Shown: positions 34,534-46,304 of the stretch, piece by piece
Layout: each line of letters opens with the position of its first letter
Numbering within the stretch: the stretch's first letter is position 1
DNA from: Otis tarda
Lineage: Eukaryota > Chordata > Aves > Otidiformes > Otididae
DNA length: 64,000 nt
Reading direction: 5' to 3'
Assembly (NCBI GenBank): GCA_026413225.1
Contig: CM048557.1
Coordinates: forward strand, 24,716,871-24,780,870
Translations under genes and position numbers: made by a program
Notes under the pieces: model-generated
What the model was told of the DNA's origin: nothing
What the model saw: the letters and a program-made list of their open reading frames with translations, nothing else
Database searches by the model: none

Positions 34534-37500
34534 CTGAAGAATTTGACATTGGTTAGTGCAGAGATGGAAACAGCAGGAACCATTAGTTTGTGTGACAATA
34601 CCTACATTATTACCACGGAGGGTATGACAGCAAAACAAAATAAATTGCTTTTGTATAAAGGACACTATAACATTTCATTTACAGCACTGTCTGTTAGTAA
34701 AAGATAGGCTGAAATTACACATGGAAAACACCACTAAATGGTCCTATTTGTTATCCTGCTAATACAGTGTTTTTCTCCAGTGTTTCCTCATTGAAATAGC
34801 CTTATGAGATACATCTGTCTTTCACAGAAATGTATTTCTGAACATTTTTTTTCTGCTTTTGTTTGCTTTCATTGTCCCAAGGGATGCAGTTTCTGCTTCT
34901 TTCCTTCACAGTCTAGAATGCTTCCCTTTCAGGAAAATTCTGCAACCATTCGATGTAGATTTTTCTTTTCTCAATCTATTATCTGCACTGAGACACCTAG
35001 ACATTTATAAGTAATTTTCTTTGTTGTTTTTTATACTCTTGAAATACTTGCAGACTGCTGTCTCACAACACATCACAATTTAGTTGGGAGTTTATATAAA
35101 CTGAGCAGCCATTCCTTTTCCTATCTCATACTGGGACAGAGATTTCAACAAATTATAGTAATTTCCATGGGAGTGGGGAATGACTACAGTTCAAAGACTA
35201 ATTTAAAAAGAAAAAAAAATAATTTCTCTATTCGTTTTCAAGGTCTTAAAATATAATTAGCTGAGTTAGTGTTTAAACAGGAATGCATGAGGTAAGAACA
35301 CTTCAAGACTCAGAAGGAAACATCAGAAACAAAAAAGGAAAACCATCTGGGAGCTTTTTAACAGACAAGAGAAGTTCACCAGCAACATAAGATATTTAGC
35401 TTGGTATTCATGTTTTAAGCCTAGGTTTATAAAAAATGTTTGTCATGCACACTGTATCAGGTAATTCGCATCAATATAACATCAGCATCTTTTTTTATAT
35501 CTTTTCTTTTGCAATCTCTATCCCCCAAATATTTACAGAGTTAAAAGAAAAAAAAATGAGAGAGTTTAATAATAACTAACAGCAGAAAACCAGTAAGTTT
35601 AAAGGCAAGCCATGGTGAACAAAATGGTGAGAGCCTCAGATATCATCAGTTGACAGCCTTCAAATGAAGTCACTGAGAACTTATTTCTTTTCGTCTATGA
35701 TTAGAAAAAAAAAAAAGAAAATTGCTGGAAAATTGATAAAAAACAAGAAATAAAAAGTGATCACGTACTTTAGTAATAACCAAGGCAGAACTGAAAAGAC
35801 TTTTCTACAATAGACAGCCAAGTTGTATGGAAGATCCCAGATGAAATTAAACACAACTGAAAAGAGAAACAGGCAGAAATATCATATTAATATTTTCGCT
35901 TTCTTTTTACAAGCTCCTTCTGAATGAAGATATTATTAGGTAAGCCAATTCAGCAAGAAATAAAATTGAAATGACAAATTATCATCAATTTGTCCATGGC
36001 TGTTGAGCACACATCTCCTCAGTAACTTTATATATATACATCACATGCAAACACGCTCACACCTGATGGCTTAGCTAGTGTAGGAGACAGGAGAAGCACA
36101 GAGGGGCACAAACTGTTTCTGCTGATCTGTCTCTCTAGAAAGTGAGCTCTTGGACTGAGGCTCATTGGTAAAGCCTGGCTTGTTCTCACAGTGAGAGTAG
36201 ATTGCCCATATCCGTACAGTGTTACACTCGGCTCTGGAGACTCTGGGCCCTATAAGGCATCCTGAGGGCCCTGAGGCAGAATAATTACCATCTGTGCATT
36301 TGTGTGCATTTCTGTTTCCAAGTGCCAGAAATACAGAGAAAGCTTAGTTGCAGCCATCAGAGTGGTATTTTTAAAACATGCTGAAACTGTGTGTTGTGTG
36401 CGAGTGTTTTGGATGACACTGAAGACTGTCCTATGTAGAGGTGGATAAAGTCAATATAGTCAATGTTTGTACAATCTATCTGGACTTGACACTGGAGAAA
36501 ACAGTCCTGTGAGTGGTGTACAGTCTTCTCGGGCAGGAGCCAAGCTGGCTCCCTCCAGAAGGCACCAGAGAGCAGTCTGGTATATCTGTGGAAGAGACAA
36601 TATGGGCATCAAGGCTTTGGACTGAGAATGGGGGGAGAAATACATTGACACCACAAACAAATTCTTTCTACTTGACACTGGGCTCCATCACTGTACCATC
36701 AGAGTTAAGCATTAGTTCTAAAACAAGTTAAAGACCAACAGCCCATTGCCTATATCCAGCTTGCAGCTTCATGCATTCAGCTTGTAGACTATAGCCTCAT
36801 ACTTCACAGGCAGACAGACCATTGCACACATGTACTAAAATAAGCCTGATCTGTTTTCCATTTTTCTACTACTCAGGAAATTAAAAAAAAAACAACAACA
36901 ACAATCACCAACAAATGAACAAACAAACAAAAATACCCACTTCACTTTGGGTGAAAGTTTCAAATAAATGCAACGGTCATGAAGAAGTATCTTTGAAACA
37001 AATGACCTAACATCACTGCAGACAGTTTGTAACTCAATAGTGATACGTGCGTGTTTCTCAGGATACAGACCTTTCTGACTAACCTGATGTCTGAATGAAT
37101 TTGTCATGAGATACTGAAGAATCATCATTAATATCTGGTGAACCAAAAAGACAACAGTTTGTGGTTACAAAACAAAAACCTTCCACTAATGAACTGGAAT
37201 CCTGAGCACCTCCAGAGTACCCAAAACAGTTCCTGAAAGAAATAAGTACCAGCTGAAAAGTCAGGATATATGGCCACTTAGCTAGGCTGAAGTTTGAGAT
37301 ACTTCAGTTGAGCAGCCTCAGGATAATTTGCTATCTTTTTCCACTACCTTGAGGCTTCTTTCAATAAGCAATCGATTTCAGTTTTTAAGACTGTGAGCAC
37401 ATAGTTCCTTTCGCTAGCAATGAAATGCACATAGCGATTTTTAAACTATGCTCGCAAAGAGTCTGGGAGCTCACAGCCCTAAGTGCCTCTCTATTAAATG

Positions 37501-37701
37501 AAAACAGAATCCTGAAGGCGTAAGTTATATTTTTACAGTGTCAGGTAGGGTCTTTATTAGTACCAGAAAAAGTCATTTTCACAAACCAGTTTGAAAGCAC
37601 TCATCTCTGTAGTGTACTGCTGGTAAAACAACAAACAAGCTGATAAATTCTATGCCTTGTAACTGTACAACATAAATACAGGATATGTTTATGTATTACA
37701 T

Positions 37702-37740
37702 ACTTTTTTCTTTAAAGAGACTTTTTTTTCTTTAAAGAGA
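37702..37740 (+). repeat. 20-bp tandem duplication
   Basis: Two adjacent copies of ACTTTTTTCTTTAAAGAG-type sequence, the second with two extra T. A local slippage duplication. Confidence 0.8.
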
Positions 37741-39624
37741 GTATTCTTTTTCTTTCTTTAATGTGTTATCCTCATTACACAAAATAATTGCTTAGAAGGA
37801 GGATTCCAAACTTCATTCATATTTGGAGAGACGATGATTACAGCTAAATAAGGTTGATAGCAATGGCAGCAGGTAATACTTTTGAAATGAGAAATTCACA
37901 GAGGGCAATCCTGGGGCCAAGTATGGCTCTCCTGAAACCCTTTATGTTAAACAAGGCCATGCAGTGCCTTACTTTATATTTCAACTACAATTAAACTTTG
38001 TACATTTCTCTAAAGAATCCTCTTACTTAAATAACCATACCAGGTATTAGGAGACTTTGATTTTCTTTCTTTTACTAATGCTCCATTAACCTCCAACATC
38101 TGTTCTCTCTGTGCACAGTCAGCAGCTCCACTAATCTCTTCCTCCTCTTCTAGCAAGGGCAGTCATCTTTAATGAAGTTGTTCTCCTCTCTCCATCTCTC
38201 TCTCTCTACTCTACAACCCCATTCTGGTCTATTAGTGCACACCATGCCATCGGGAATCAGGAGTGCTGCCTAGGCATAGATTTTGCTTTGTTTCAGCACT
38301 TCTCGGCGCTGAAGCAGTGCACTCACAGATCCATTAGAAACTTTCTAGGTGAAGTAATGCCTCCAGTACTGCATGTGAAAAGCTTTAGCAATCTTGCGGT
38401 GCAGCCTAAAGCCATGGTCATGGATATTTGGCCAAATTTGTCACTAAGTGGTAGTAGAAGCCAGAGACTTAGAAGCTCTTAAAGTACTTTGTCTCATAAC
38501 TTGCATGTTTTTTCTTGATGGTCCCTAAATTGCTAACAAAGATATGTAAAATTATGACTTCATCTACTATCTAAATTGTTTTTCTTTGAAGCTAAAGGCA
38601 ACAGTTAATAGTTCACAGCACCACAGTGCACTGTAAGAAGAACTGAAGGACATAACGTAGTATGTACATTGGGAAATTGCAGAGACGTATAGCATTCTCT
38701 GTGAGAAAAAAGAGGCCTGACTGGGCTATTTCGCATGCTATAGTGTTGCTGTCTCTAGCTCTCTATACTGTGTTGATGGCTTTAATTGCTTGTACTACTG
38801 TATTGATGACTGTACTGCTAATCCTGTAGTTTCTTTATTTCTTTTCATGAAACTAAATAGCACCCATGGAAGACTCACTCTTGAATTTTGCATCTTCCTC
38901 AATTCAGAGGTAGCCTGTTCCTCAGGGACAGAAACACAAACCACTGAAAAAGAACTTCCTACTTTGGGGTAGAATTTAAAATCATGGTGCTTGCTGTCCT
39001 CCCCTCAAGAACATCCATAAACAACATTAATATTACCTTATGCTGTGAAAAGTTAGGATTGTATTTTAACATCTCATCTAATATCACTGAGGGCAACACA
39101 GACCTGAAAAGACTTCTGCAGCTCTGTTCATTCCAGTGCATTTTTTTTTCCTCAATGTCTTACATAAACATATTCAGTTACTTTTTTTGATGGCTGTCTA
39201 TTAGCCATAAACTAGATTTCTGCAGCTGTTGGCCATAGAGATATCTGATTCCCTGTGCTCTCTGAATGATTCAGAGAGAAGATGAGATACTAGTGTAGGA
39301 TTTTCTGAAGAGGTAATAAAAGAGACATTAATCTGCCAGATGAAAATAACTCTTTGTTGTCAGCATGTCTCTGAACTGATGGATTAAATGTTTGCTGAAT
39401 TCTGAATGGAAAACATGTTTACAGGGTGCTGTGATTAATGGCCACAACAGTGCTATGTGCAGTAGTCCAGTACTGCTGAAGGACTTTAACAACCCTAGGC
39501 AGCCCTCAGTTCAAATCTGACATCCAAACTTCACTGCCATTTGAGACTCATATGCAAACCAGGCCTATATTCTTACAAAGTGCGCTCTTTATAGAAGAGG
39601 TTGAAAAAAGAATGTATTATCTTA

Positions 39625-39770
39625 TAGGTAAAGCACAGTACTCCTGAGTCTGGACACCTGGATTTTATTTGTTTCCATACAAAATTCTTGGATTACATAA
39701 AGCAAATAATTTCTATGTTCCAATTTCCTAACAGTTAAAAAAAGACTATAACAGCTCTATTTAAGAGATG
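39625..39770 (+). repeat. MIR-like SINE fragment
   Basis: Words in MIR order are visible: 'ctgagtctggacacctgg', 'aaataatttctatg', 'ccaatttcctaaca', then a run resembling the MIR tail before 'agctctattta'. It is strongly diverged and its boundaries are approximate. Confidence 0.5.
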
Positions 39771-40489
39771 TCTTGTGAGAAACTGTATTAATACACATGC
39801 TGTATGCAGTTGTTATATGGGGCAGCAGTGACTGTCCTTGGATTCAGCCTCACTCCAGGTGCACACTGAGGACAAGGCTTTGGCCAGCCTGTTAGCACCC
39901 AGCTGTTGGGCAAGGAAGGTCAGAGCAGCTTGCTTCGGTGCTGGAGGCATCATTTCAGGAATGGCTGTTGCCTAGAAACACTCATGTACCTTAACTACTG
40001 TGCAAGACAAACACATTGATCCCGCTTGGGGCAGACCTTAGAACAGCCTTAATTGCTTCATGGAGAATTCCCCTAAAGCTAGCTGTTTAACACTAAAACA
40101 AGGACCAGGTCAAAATATACCTTATAGTTTTAATAACCTTAGCGTTAAAGCAGCAGATTCACTAACTGAAGACGCATTAACTGGGAGTCCTTTTTCAAGA
40201 AAAGGACAAGAATGATGCAATGACCCAGCAAGTGTCCAGCAGCTGATGAACCGGTCCAGGCGTAACCAGTGGTGTGGATAGAGGAGGAATAAGATTTTTG
40301 ATGTGTCTTCAGTACTTTATACAGTACTTTCATTTTTTAATTCAGCTGTCTCAGAATATTTTCCTTTTAAAGCTGTGGAAATATTTCTCTGGGAAGGAGT
40401 TGCTGTTACTCAAAACAGGCTTAATGGGGGGATGCTCTTTTGCCAGATAGGAGATTAGTACTGCTCTGACTTGCTGAGATCCTTACCAG

Positions 40490-40659
40490 GTCTGCACTGC
40501 ACACAGCTAGCAGACAGCATCTACGTAAAACTGGACCATGCTTTCCGCAAGAAGTGCTATAGTGGTTTTGTTGATCTCTACAGACTACTCTTCATACCTC
40601 TTGCACTGAAGGAGCCAGAGGAAAAAAGCTCCCAGCCATACATTGCTCACTGGAAAGCA
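40490..40659 (+). other. Weak candidate exon, unknown gene
   Basis: A 170-bp segment, open in the frame of 40471-40671, is preceded by an acceptor-like CCTTACCAG and followed by a good donor match A/GTAAGA at 40660. The predicted residues include few low-complexity runs, but no domain is recognised and the upstream pyrimidine tract is poor. It could be an exon of a non-coding transcript or chance. Confidence 0.15.
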
Positions 40660-43499
40660 GTAAGACTATGAGGAGTTTCTAAACGAGTTTTGTGACAGTT
40701 TCCAAATCAGTAAAAAATGATTCCAAAGTCTGCTCTACATAATCAGGATACTCTAATAAATTTATATTCTTCGTACTTGTTCACTATTTACTTAACAGTC
40801 AGTCACCAACTTTTTAGGTCTAAATGAAGTGCATAGTGAAGCACACTTGATACAAAGAGCCAATTACTGGTAACCGCTTGTTAATGAAACCAAATAAAGC
40901 TCACTTTGCACAAATTGGATCACTTCTCCTTTTCCTCTCCTCCCCAGTCTCCCTGCAATTATAACTAGCTGTTCTGTGATCAGGTGGTCTTGTCACACCA
41001 CTGCTTGAAACACAGAGCTATAAGCAGCATCAGCTTACACACAGCTTGTAGCTCAACATGTAGATAAAATAGCCAATAGCCACAGCCAAAGCACAGGTTG
41101 GAAAAGACAGGGTTTCTTCCTTAGTCATGATCTGTCACTTAGATGATGGGAGCCCAGGAGACAGCAATCAGCTTCCTTCTACAGATGGCTGAGGGCTGCT
41201 CTCGCCATTCACTCCCCACACCTGACATGACCACCACCGCAGGCCCCCTCTTGGGCACATGGCCATCTCACCTGATCTCTGCCAGGAAATCCTTTCAACT
41301 GTCACTGAACAATGGTAACGTCTCCAATTCAGCTTTGGGCACTGAGAGAGCAGACAGGGAATTGAGTTTCACAGCTTTGCCAAAAAACCTCCAGGGATGG
41401 TCTTGATCTTACACTGAAAAACCACTTTTTTAAAGGATTTATTAAGGCTTTTCCGTGATGGGAAAATTTCAGTCAGAAAAGCACTGTTTGATACTGCTTT
41501 TCAGGAAGAGCTGTGAAAATAATGAAGTTTTTGGTCCAACAGCCAAACTTAAAAAAAAAACCTCACAACTTCTGATCTGAACCAAATGTACCATGTTTTC
41601 TTTCTTGTTTTCACTTAGACAGCTTCTGCCCTCCCTACTGCTAGGAATTCCAGCCAATTTAAAATAAAAATGTTTTATCTTTAGTGTTGGCAAAATAACC
41701 AAAAGTCCAAACACTTCCTATTTCATGACATAATCCTCCATTAACATTATTTGATAATCAGATCAAATGACATGGGTCACTCATTTTGACATTGCAAATA
41801 GTCTGGGTATGCTGATTCCAGCAAGTTTACTATTAGCAAAATAAAGAAAAAAAAAAAAAGAAAACAAAACAAAACCCCAAATCACTTAGCTCTTTTTAGA
41901 GTAGAATCTGTGAAATGCTAGACAGTGGAGAAAAAGAAAGAAGCTACAAAGAAGTGTCAGGGACGAGCCTATATATCTATCCTGTGTGCCCTTATCAAAA
42001 TGCTGATCGTATGCTCCAGATGTGCATCCTTTTCCTTCAGAAAAACGCAAGTTCTGAAGACACAGCATAGATCCGAATCATCAGGGGAAAGTATATATGT
42101 GATGGGAAAAGGGAGCGGGGAGAATAAACCAGCTTTTTAAAAAGTTTTCTTTATCTCATCTCAATAACGTTTTTAGGTCAGAAGAAAAAGCCAGAAGAAA
42201 ATCTCACAGTGCTTTTAATAAAGTTTCCCCCAGCAATCAGCTTGTTTTCAAGGAATTAGGCAAAGCAAAACCCGTGATGGAAATTGGTTACAGCAGTCTA
42301 ACATATCACGGTTCCTTTAGCAGTTTAGAATGAAGGAATGGAAAAGGCACTAACAGGAAAGTCCTGCTTTCCCTTCCAAATTCTTGGAAGTGGCTCTGCT
42401 CTTCCAGCTGTAACAGTCAATGTTTTCTGCCTGTCATTATGGAGAATACTCTGACACATTAAGCTCTTCTCAGTGATGTTTGGGGAATGGAGTTGACCAA
42501 GTGTCACTGTAATTACTGTGGTATTGGACTGTGCGATGTAGATCAGAAGCAATGATGAGCTACAATCTAGCACCATGATTGAACACCAAGGGCCTAATTC
42601 TGCTTCTGCCTTAAATTATCCTATTAAAATAATTTGAACTGATGGGTGTACAATACCACTAACACTTTCCTAAGTACTACAGACTTTCTCAGTTATATGA
42701 TATTGATAGTCTCATGACAGATTTCTTGTGAAAGAAAATCACCTAGCCCTCCTGAATTTATGTAAAGAAAAAAGTCACCAGTTTTCTCAATTGATTATTT
42801 TTCTCTGAAAAAAAAAAGTGCATTTCAATTATATAACAAGTTTTAAGATGCCCTTCGAGAAAAATACACATCTTTTTATCCTTTTCGCCAGTACTACCTG
42901 GGGTGAAAATTTTTACTGGAACAGTAAGCCTGGCAAATCCATGTACTGGATTCTTCAGAATCTTTTCTCCTTGAGAAAGAGCAGCTTTCCAGAATGTGAA
43001 AATTACTCTCTTGATTGACATCCTTTATTTCAAAATATCTTCTTATTGCTAAGTCACCACATAAATCATTAATTACTTTGTTATCATGAAAAAAAAGAAA
43101 GAAATTATTTCTTGTAAACAAGCTCTTTCCTCTTGCCCTGAAAACAGCTGTCCTAACTGAGTAACACAAATTACAGATGAAGAAGCAGAATTTAGGAATA
43201 GAGGCTGTTTCATCATTTTCTGAAGAGATTTCTGTTCTTTTTTTTTAAAGTTCCTTAGAAATGGACTGAGTGGCTGGACTGTGGGAGGTTATAAATATAT
43301 TCTAGAAGAAGTGCTTATTCAAGCAAATAGATAAGATTCTTCAGAAAAAAACAGCTGAATTGTTTTATTGATTGTATATGTATTAGGAGAATCACATGGG
43401 AAACATTCATTGCCAAAACCAGAAATATTCTGTAGCACACAGCATGGGAAAATCACTGTCCTGCAAACATGGGGATCCAAGATAATGTAACACAGAAAT

Positions 43500-43600
43500 T
43501 AGAGAATGAGTCTGTAACTCAGCTCTTCACAGATCCAAAGGCAAATCATTTGCCTGCACCTTCATTTCCTGATGTATAACTAAAAATAACTCTGTTGCTT
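43500..43600 (+). repeat. MIR-like SINE fragment
   Basis: The central words 'aggcaaatcatttgcc', 'ccttcatttcctgat' and 'aaaaataactctgttgctt' correspond in order to the conserved MIR stretch ending in its 'cagtttcctcatctg' region. Diverged, boundaries approximate. Confidence 0.5.
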
Positions 43601-45854
43601 ATAAGAGGATTACCATTTGAATGCATTACTACTAGTAATCATTAAAAAAAAACAAACTCTAAAAGTTTCCAAAAAGTTTCCAACAACATTGCCATTATCA
43701 TTCTTCAAATCGAAGAACACAGGGAAACAACTTTTACAAGAGGCTTTTAAAGCTTCAAAAATTGAGGGATTCAGAATAAATATAAAAATGAAAAGACATG
43801 ACAGAATAGAGAGATCTGATCCCATTTTTGCTGTACATCTCATTCCTGGGCTTCACTGCCTTTTCAGGGATCTGAGCTTTTCCATATAACTTTCTAGGGA
43901 CACACTAAGATGCTTTTTAATTATGACCCCTCTGCGTGCTTGCAAAATATGGATGTTGTGATTTTTCAGTTCCAAATACAAATAAAAAATAGTAAAAGAA
44001 ATTCCTCCTGCAGAGGCCCAAAATGAATTTTGCTTCAGTATAATCGCTAAAATGTTTCACTTTCATTTTGTTTTAAGACTTCCAAAATGTAAGTTTTAAA
44101 AAGTTGCTTTTGGATATTTTTTTAAAAACATTTATAGAAATTATATAGACTTTTCCTAACACTTCCCAATTGAAAGGTCTTTTTGTGATTAATTAGTATT
44201 TGGATAAATAAATGATTCTTTTTCCTTTCCCTGATCTTCAGCTGGTAAATAATTATCTAATTAGTGTAAGGTCAGCTTACACATGCAGAGGATGCTGCTC
44301 TTGTCTCTAAACAATTTAGCCACAGATCTTTCTGTAGTCCTGTAAATGTAGCTACAAGCATGCCTGTGATGCGTACATCAGGAGGGAAATACAGGCACTT
44401 TGACTACTCAAAACATGAGAAGAACAGTTTCTTCTCAAAGTGTATTCCTGGACTACTTCTTCTAAAGAGTGGGGAAACAGGGAACAGAAAAAAATATTTA
44501 ACTATTTCACATTTAATTAAAAACAATGTGATTTGACTTTTGGTTGGCTGCTCAGACAAGTTCCTGCTCCCCAAACCCTCTCACCCATTCACAGCTGATG
44601 AACTACTGGCCTTGCTCCACATGAGGCACTCTGAAGTCAGTGTTAGGCTCTCTGTCGACTGCTGTGGGTTTTCTTATATATCCCTGTAAGAAGATGATTT
44701 GTTTGAATCTTTGAAGGTGGCTATTCTTTGCAAGACAAAATGTGAACATTACCACAAGAAAAACTTCCCTCATTTCTAAAATGAGACACTGATAATATAT
44801 GCTTCAAACAATGACTGCTGGTAAGGCATCTAAGAATGGGCATTAAGTCAAGGAAGATTTTGTTTTCATTCCTTTTATTTATTCTTGAGGGAACAGAAAG
44901 AAATCCTGCAGCCTTTGAAAAGATCAGAGGAGAGTGATGGATCAAGACTGAGGTAATACTTCCTGCATTTGAAAAACAATATCTGAATAGTTCTCTGGAG
45001 GATGTATTGTAAATTCTCAAAATTAAGCACTTTTTTGAAGAATGATCTTAAAAGTTTATCTTCATCTTTCTTTCTTTTCATAATCTACTGTCTACTTTTC
45101 ACATTTCTACTGAATCCTGAGGGCTTACCATACACATTCAGCTCACAGGAAATCTCGTTATCTTTCAATGCTAGGCATCCCATCCCATTGTTGTGCCAGC
45201 AGCACAGGCTACTTCTGTAAGATTCTGTATAGTGTGTTATTTCCTACCGTTGGATGTACAAGAATCATTCAAACAGGAGAATATAGCAGTTCCTCCTGTG
45301 GCCCATTTATTTACAGAAGTCAGAGTGTTTTATACCAGTAGCACAGCATATTATGTGCCTGGGAAAAAGTCTTGGCAAAGTAAAGAATTACAAAAAGCAT
45401 CCAAAATGGGGAAGTTTCTGTTCAGCACTCTGAAACGTGAACTCTCTGTGATCTATTCAATTTGTTCCAAGGCTGAAATGCTTTCAAATGAAAAAAATGG
45501 TAAATGGAGCTCCAGTCACCATAAGCAGCAGCAGAGAATCATTAAGAATGACAAGTGGAGAATTTTTATAGTATATTTAGAGAACTCTACTACCTTGCCC
45601 CCTCGAGCGGCACAGGGGGGAAGAGGGAATGGGGGTTGCGGTCAGTTCATCATGTGTTGTTTTACGTCGCTGCTTCCTAGTCAGGGGAAGAACTCCTCAC
45701 ATTCCTCCCCTGCTCTGTTGTGGGGTCCCACCCATACATCACAGTGAAACATACATCCTTCGTGAAACTGCCCCGGCGTGGGTCATCTCTTCCACGGGGT
45801 GCAGTCCCTCCAGAACCGCTGCCCCAGCGGGCCCTCCATGGGCCACAGCCGCCT

Positions 45855-46058
45855 TCAGGCCTCCACCTCCCCTGGTGTGGGGTCCTTCACGGGCTCCAAG
45901 TGGATCTCTGCTCCTCCATGGATCTCCATGGGCTGCAGGGGGACAGCCTGCTCCACCATGGACATCACCACAGGCTGCAGGGGAATCTTGGCCAGGAGCT
46001 GCATTACTCCTCCCCCTCCTGCTTCACTGACCTTGGCGTCTGCAGCCGTTCCTCTCAC
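45855..46058 (-). pseudogene. 67-codon open frame inside long LTR copy 2
   Basis: This is the counterpart of the 61-codon frame at 18687-18872. It has the same MRGTAAD start and VEA end, with several substitutions and a net in-frame gain of 18 bp in the repeat part. It is sense to the LTR promoter. It has no recognised domain, and a coding role is unproven. Confidence 0.35.
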
Positions 46059-46296
46059 AAGAAAAGTTCTTCACAACAGGCTGGCAGATGCCTCTCAGAA
46101 TCTCTTCACATCATCCATCTCATCTCATCTCCACTTCTTGCAGCCAGGCTGGGCCGAGTCGGGCCCAATCGGCCGCCTGGCAAGAGGCCAGAGGGTGAGG
46201 CCTGCAAGGCCCACGAGGCCTGCGCCTCCCCCTCTCCGCCTCTGCCGCCACTCAACTTCTTCACATCTTCTCTCTTTTTTTTTGTGTTTTCCCCTT

Positions 46297-46304
46297 CTTA
46301 AATA
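46297..46304 (-). promoter_or_regulatory. TATA box of long LTR copy 2
   Basis: TATTTAAG in the same context as copy 1. Because this copy still has U3 and the start site but lacks its poly(A) signal, any transcript starting here would read into flanking DNA toward lower coordinates. Confidence 0.55.

Larger units (their letters stand above)
34534..45585. other. Mostly single-copy AT-rich DNA, about 11 kb
   Basis: It contains two MIR-like fragments (39625-39770, 43500-43600), a 20-bp tandem duplication at 37702-37740, a weak plus-strand exon candidate (40490-40659), A/C-rich tracts (36888-36935, 41848-41875) and a small TC run near 38195-38207. No CR1 or LTR was recognised before 45586. Confidence 0.45.

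Noticed and set aside
39500-39535. tRNA T-arm-like word (GTTCAAATC)
   Set aside because: No matching D-arm, anticodon arm or acceptor stem could be found around it.
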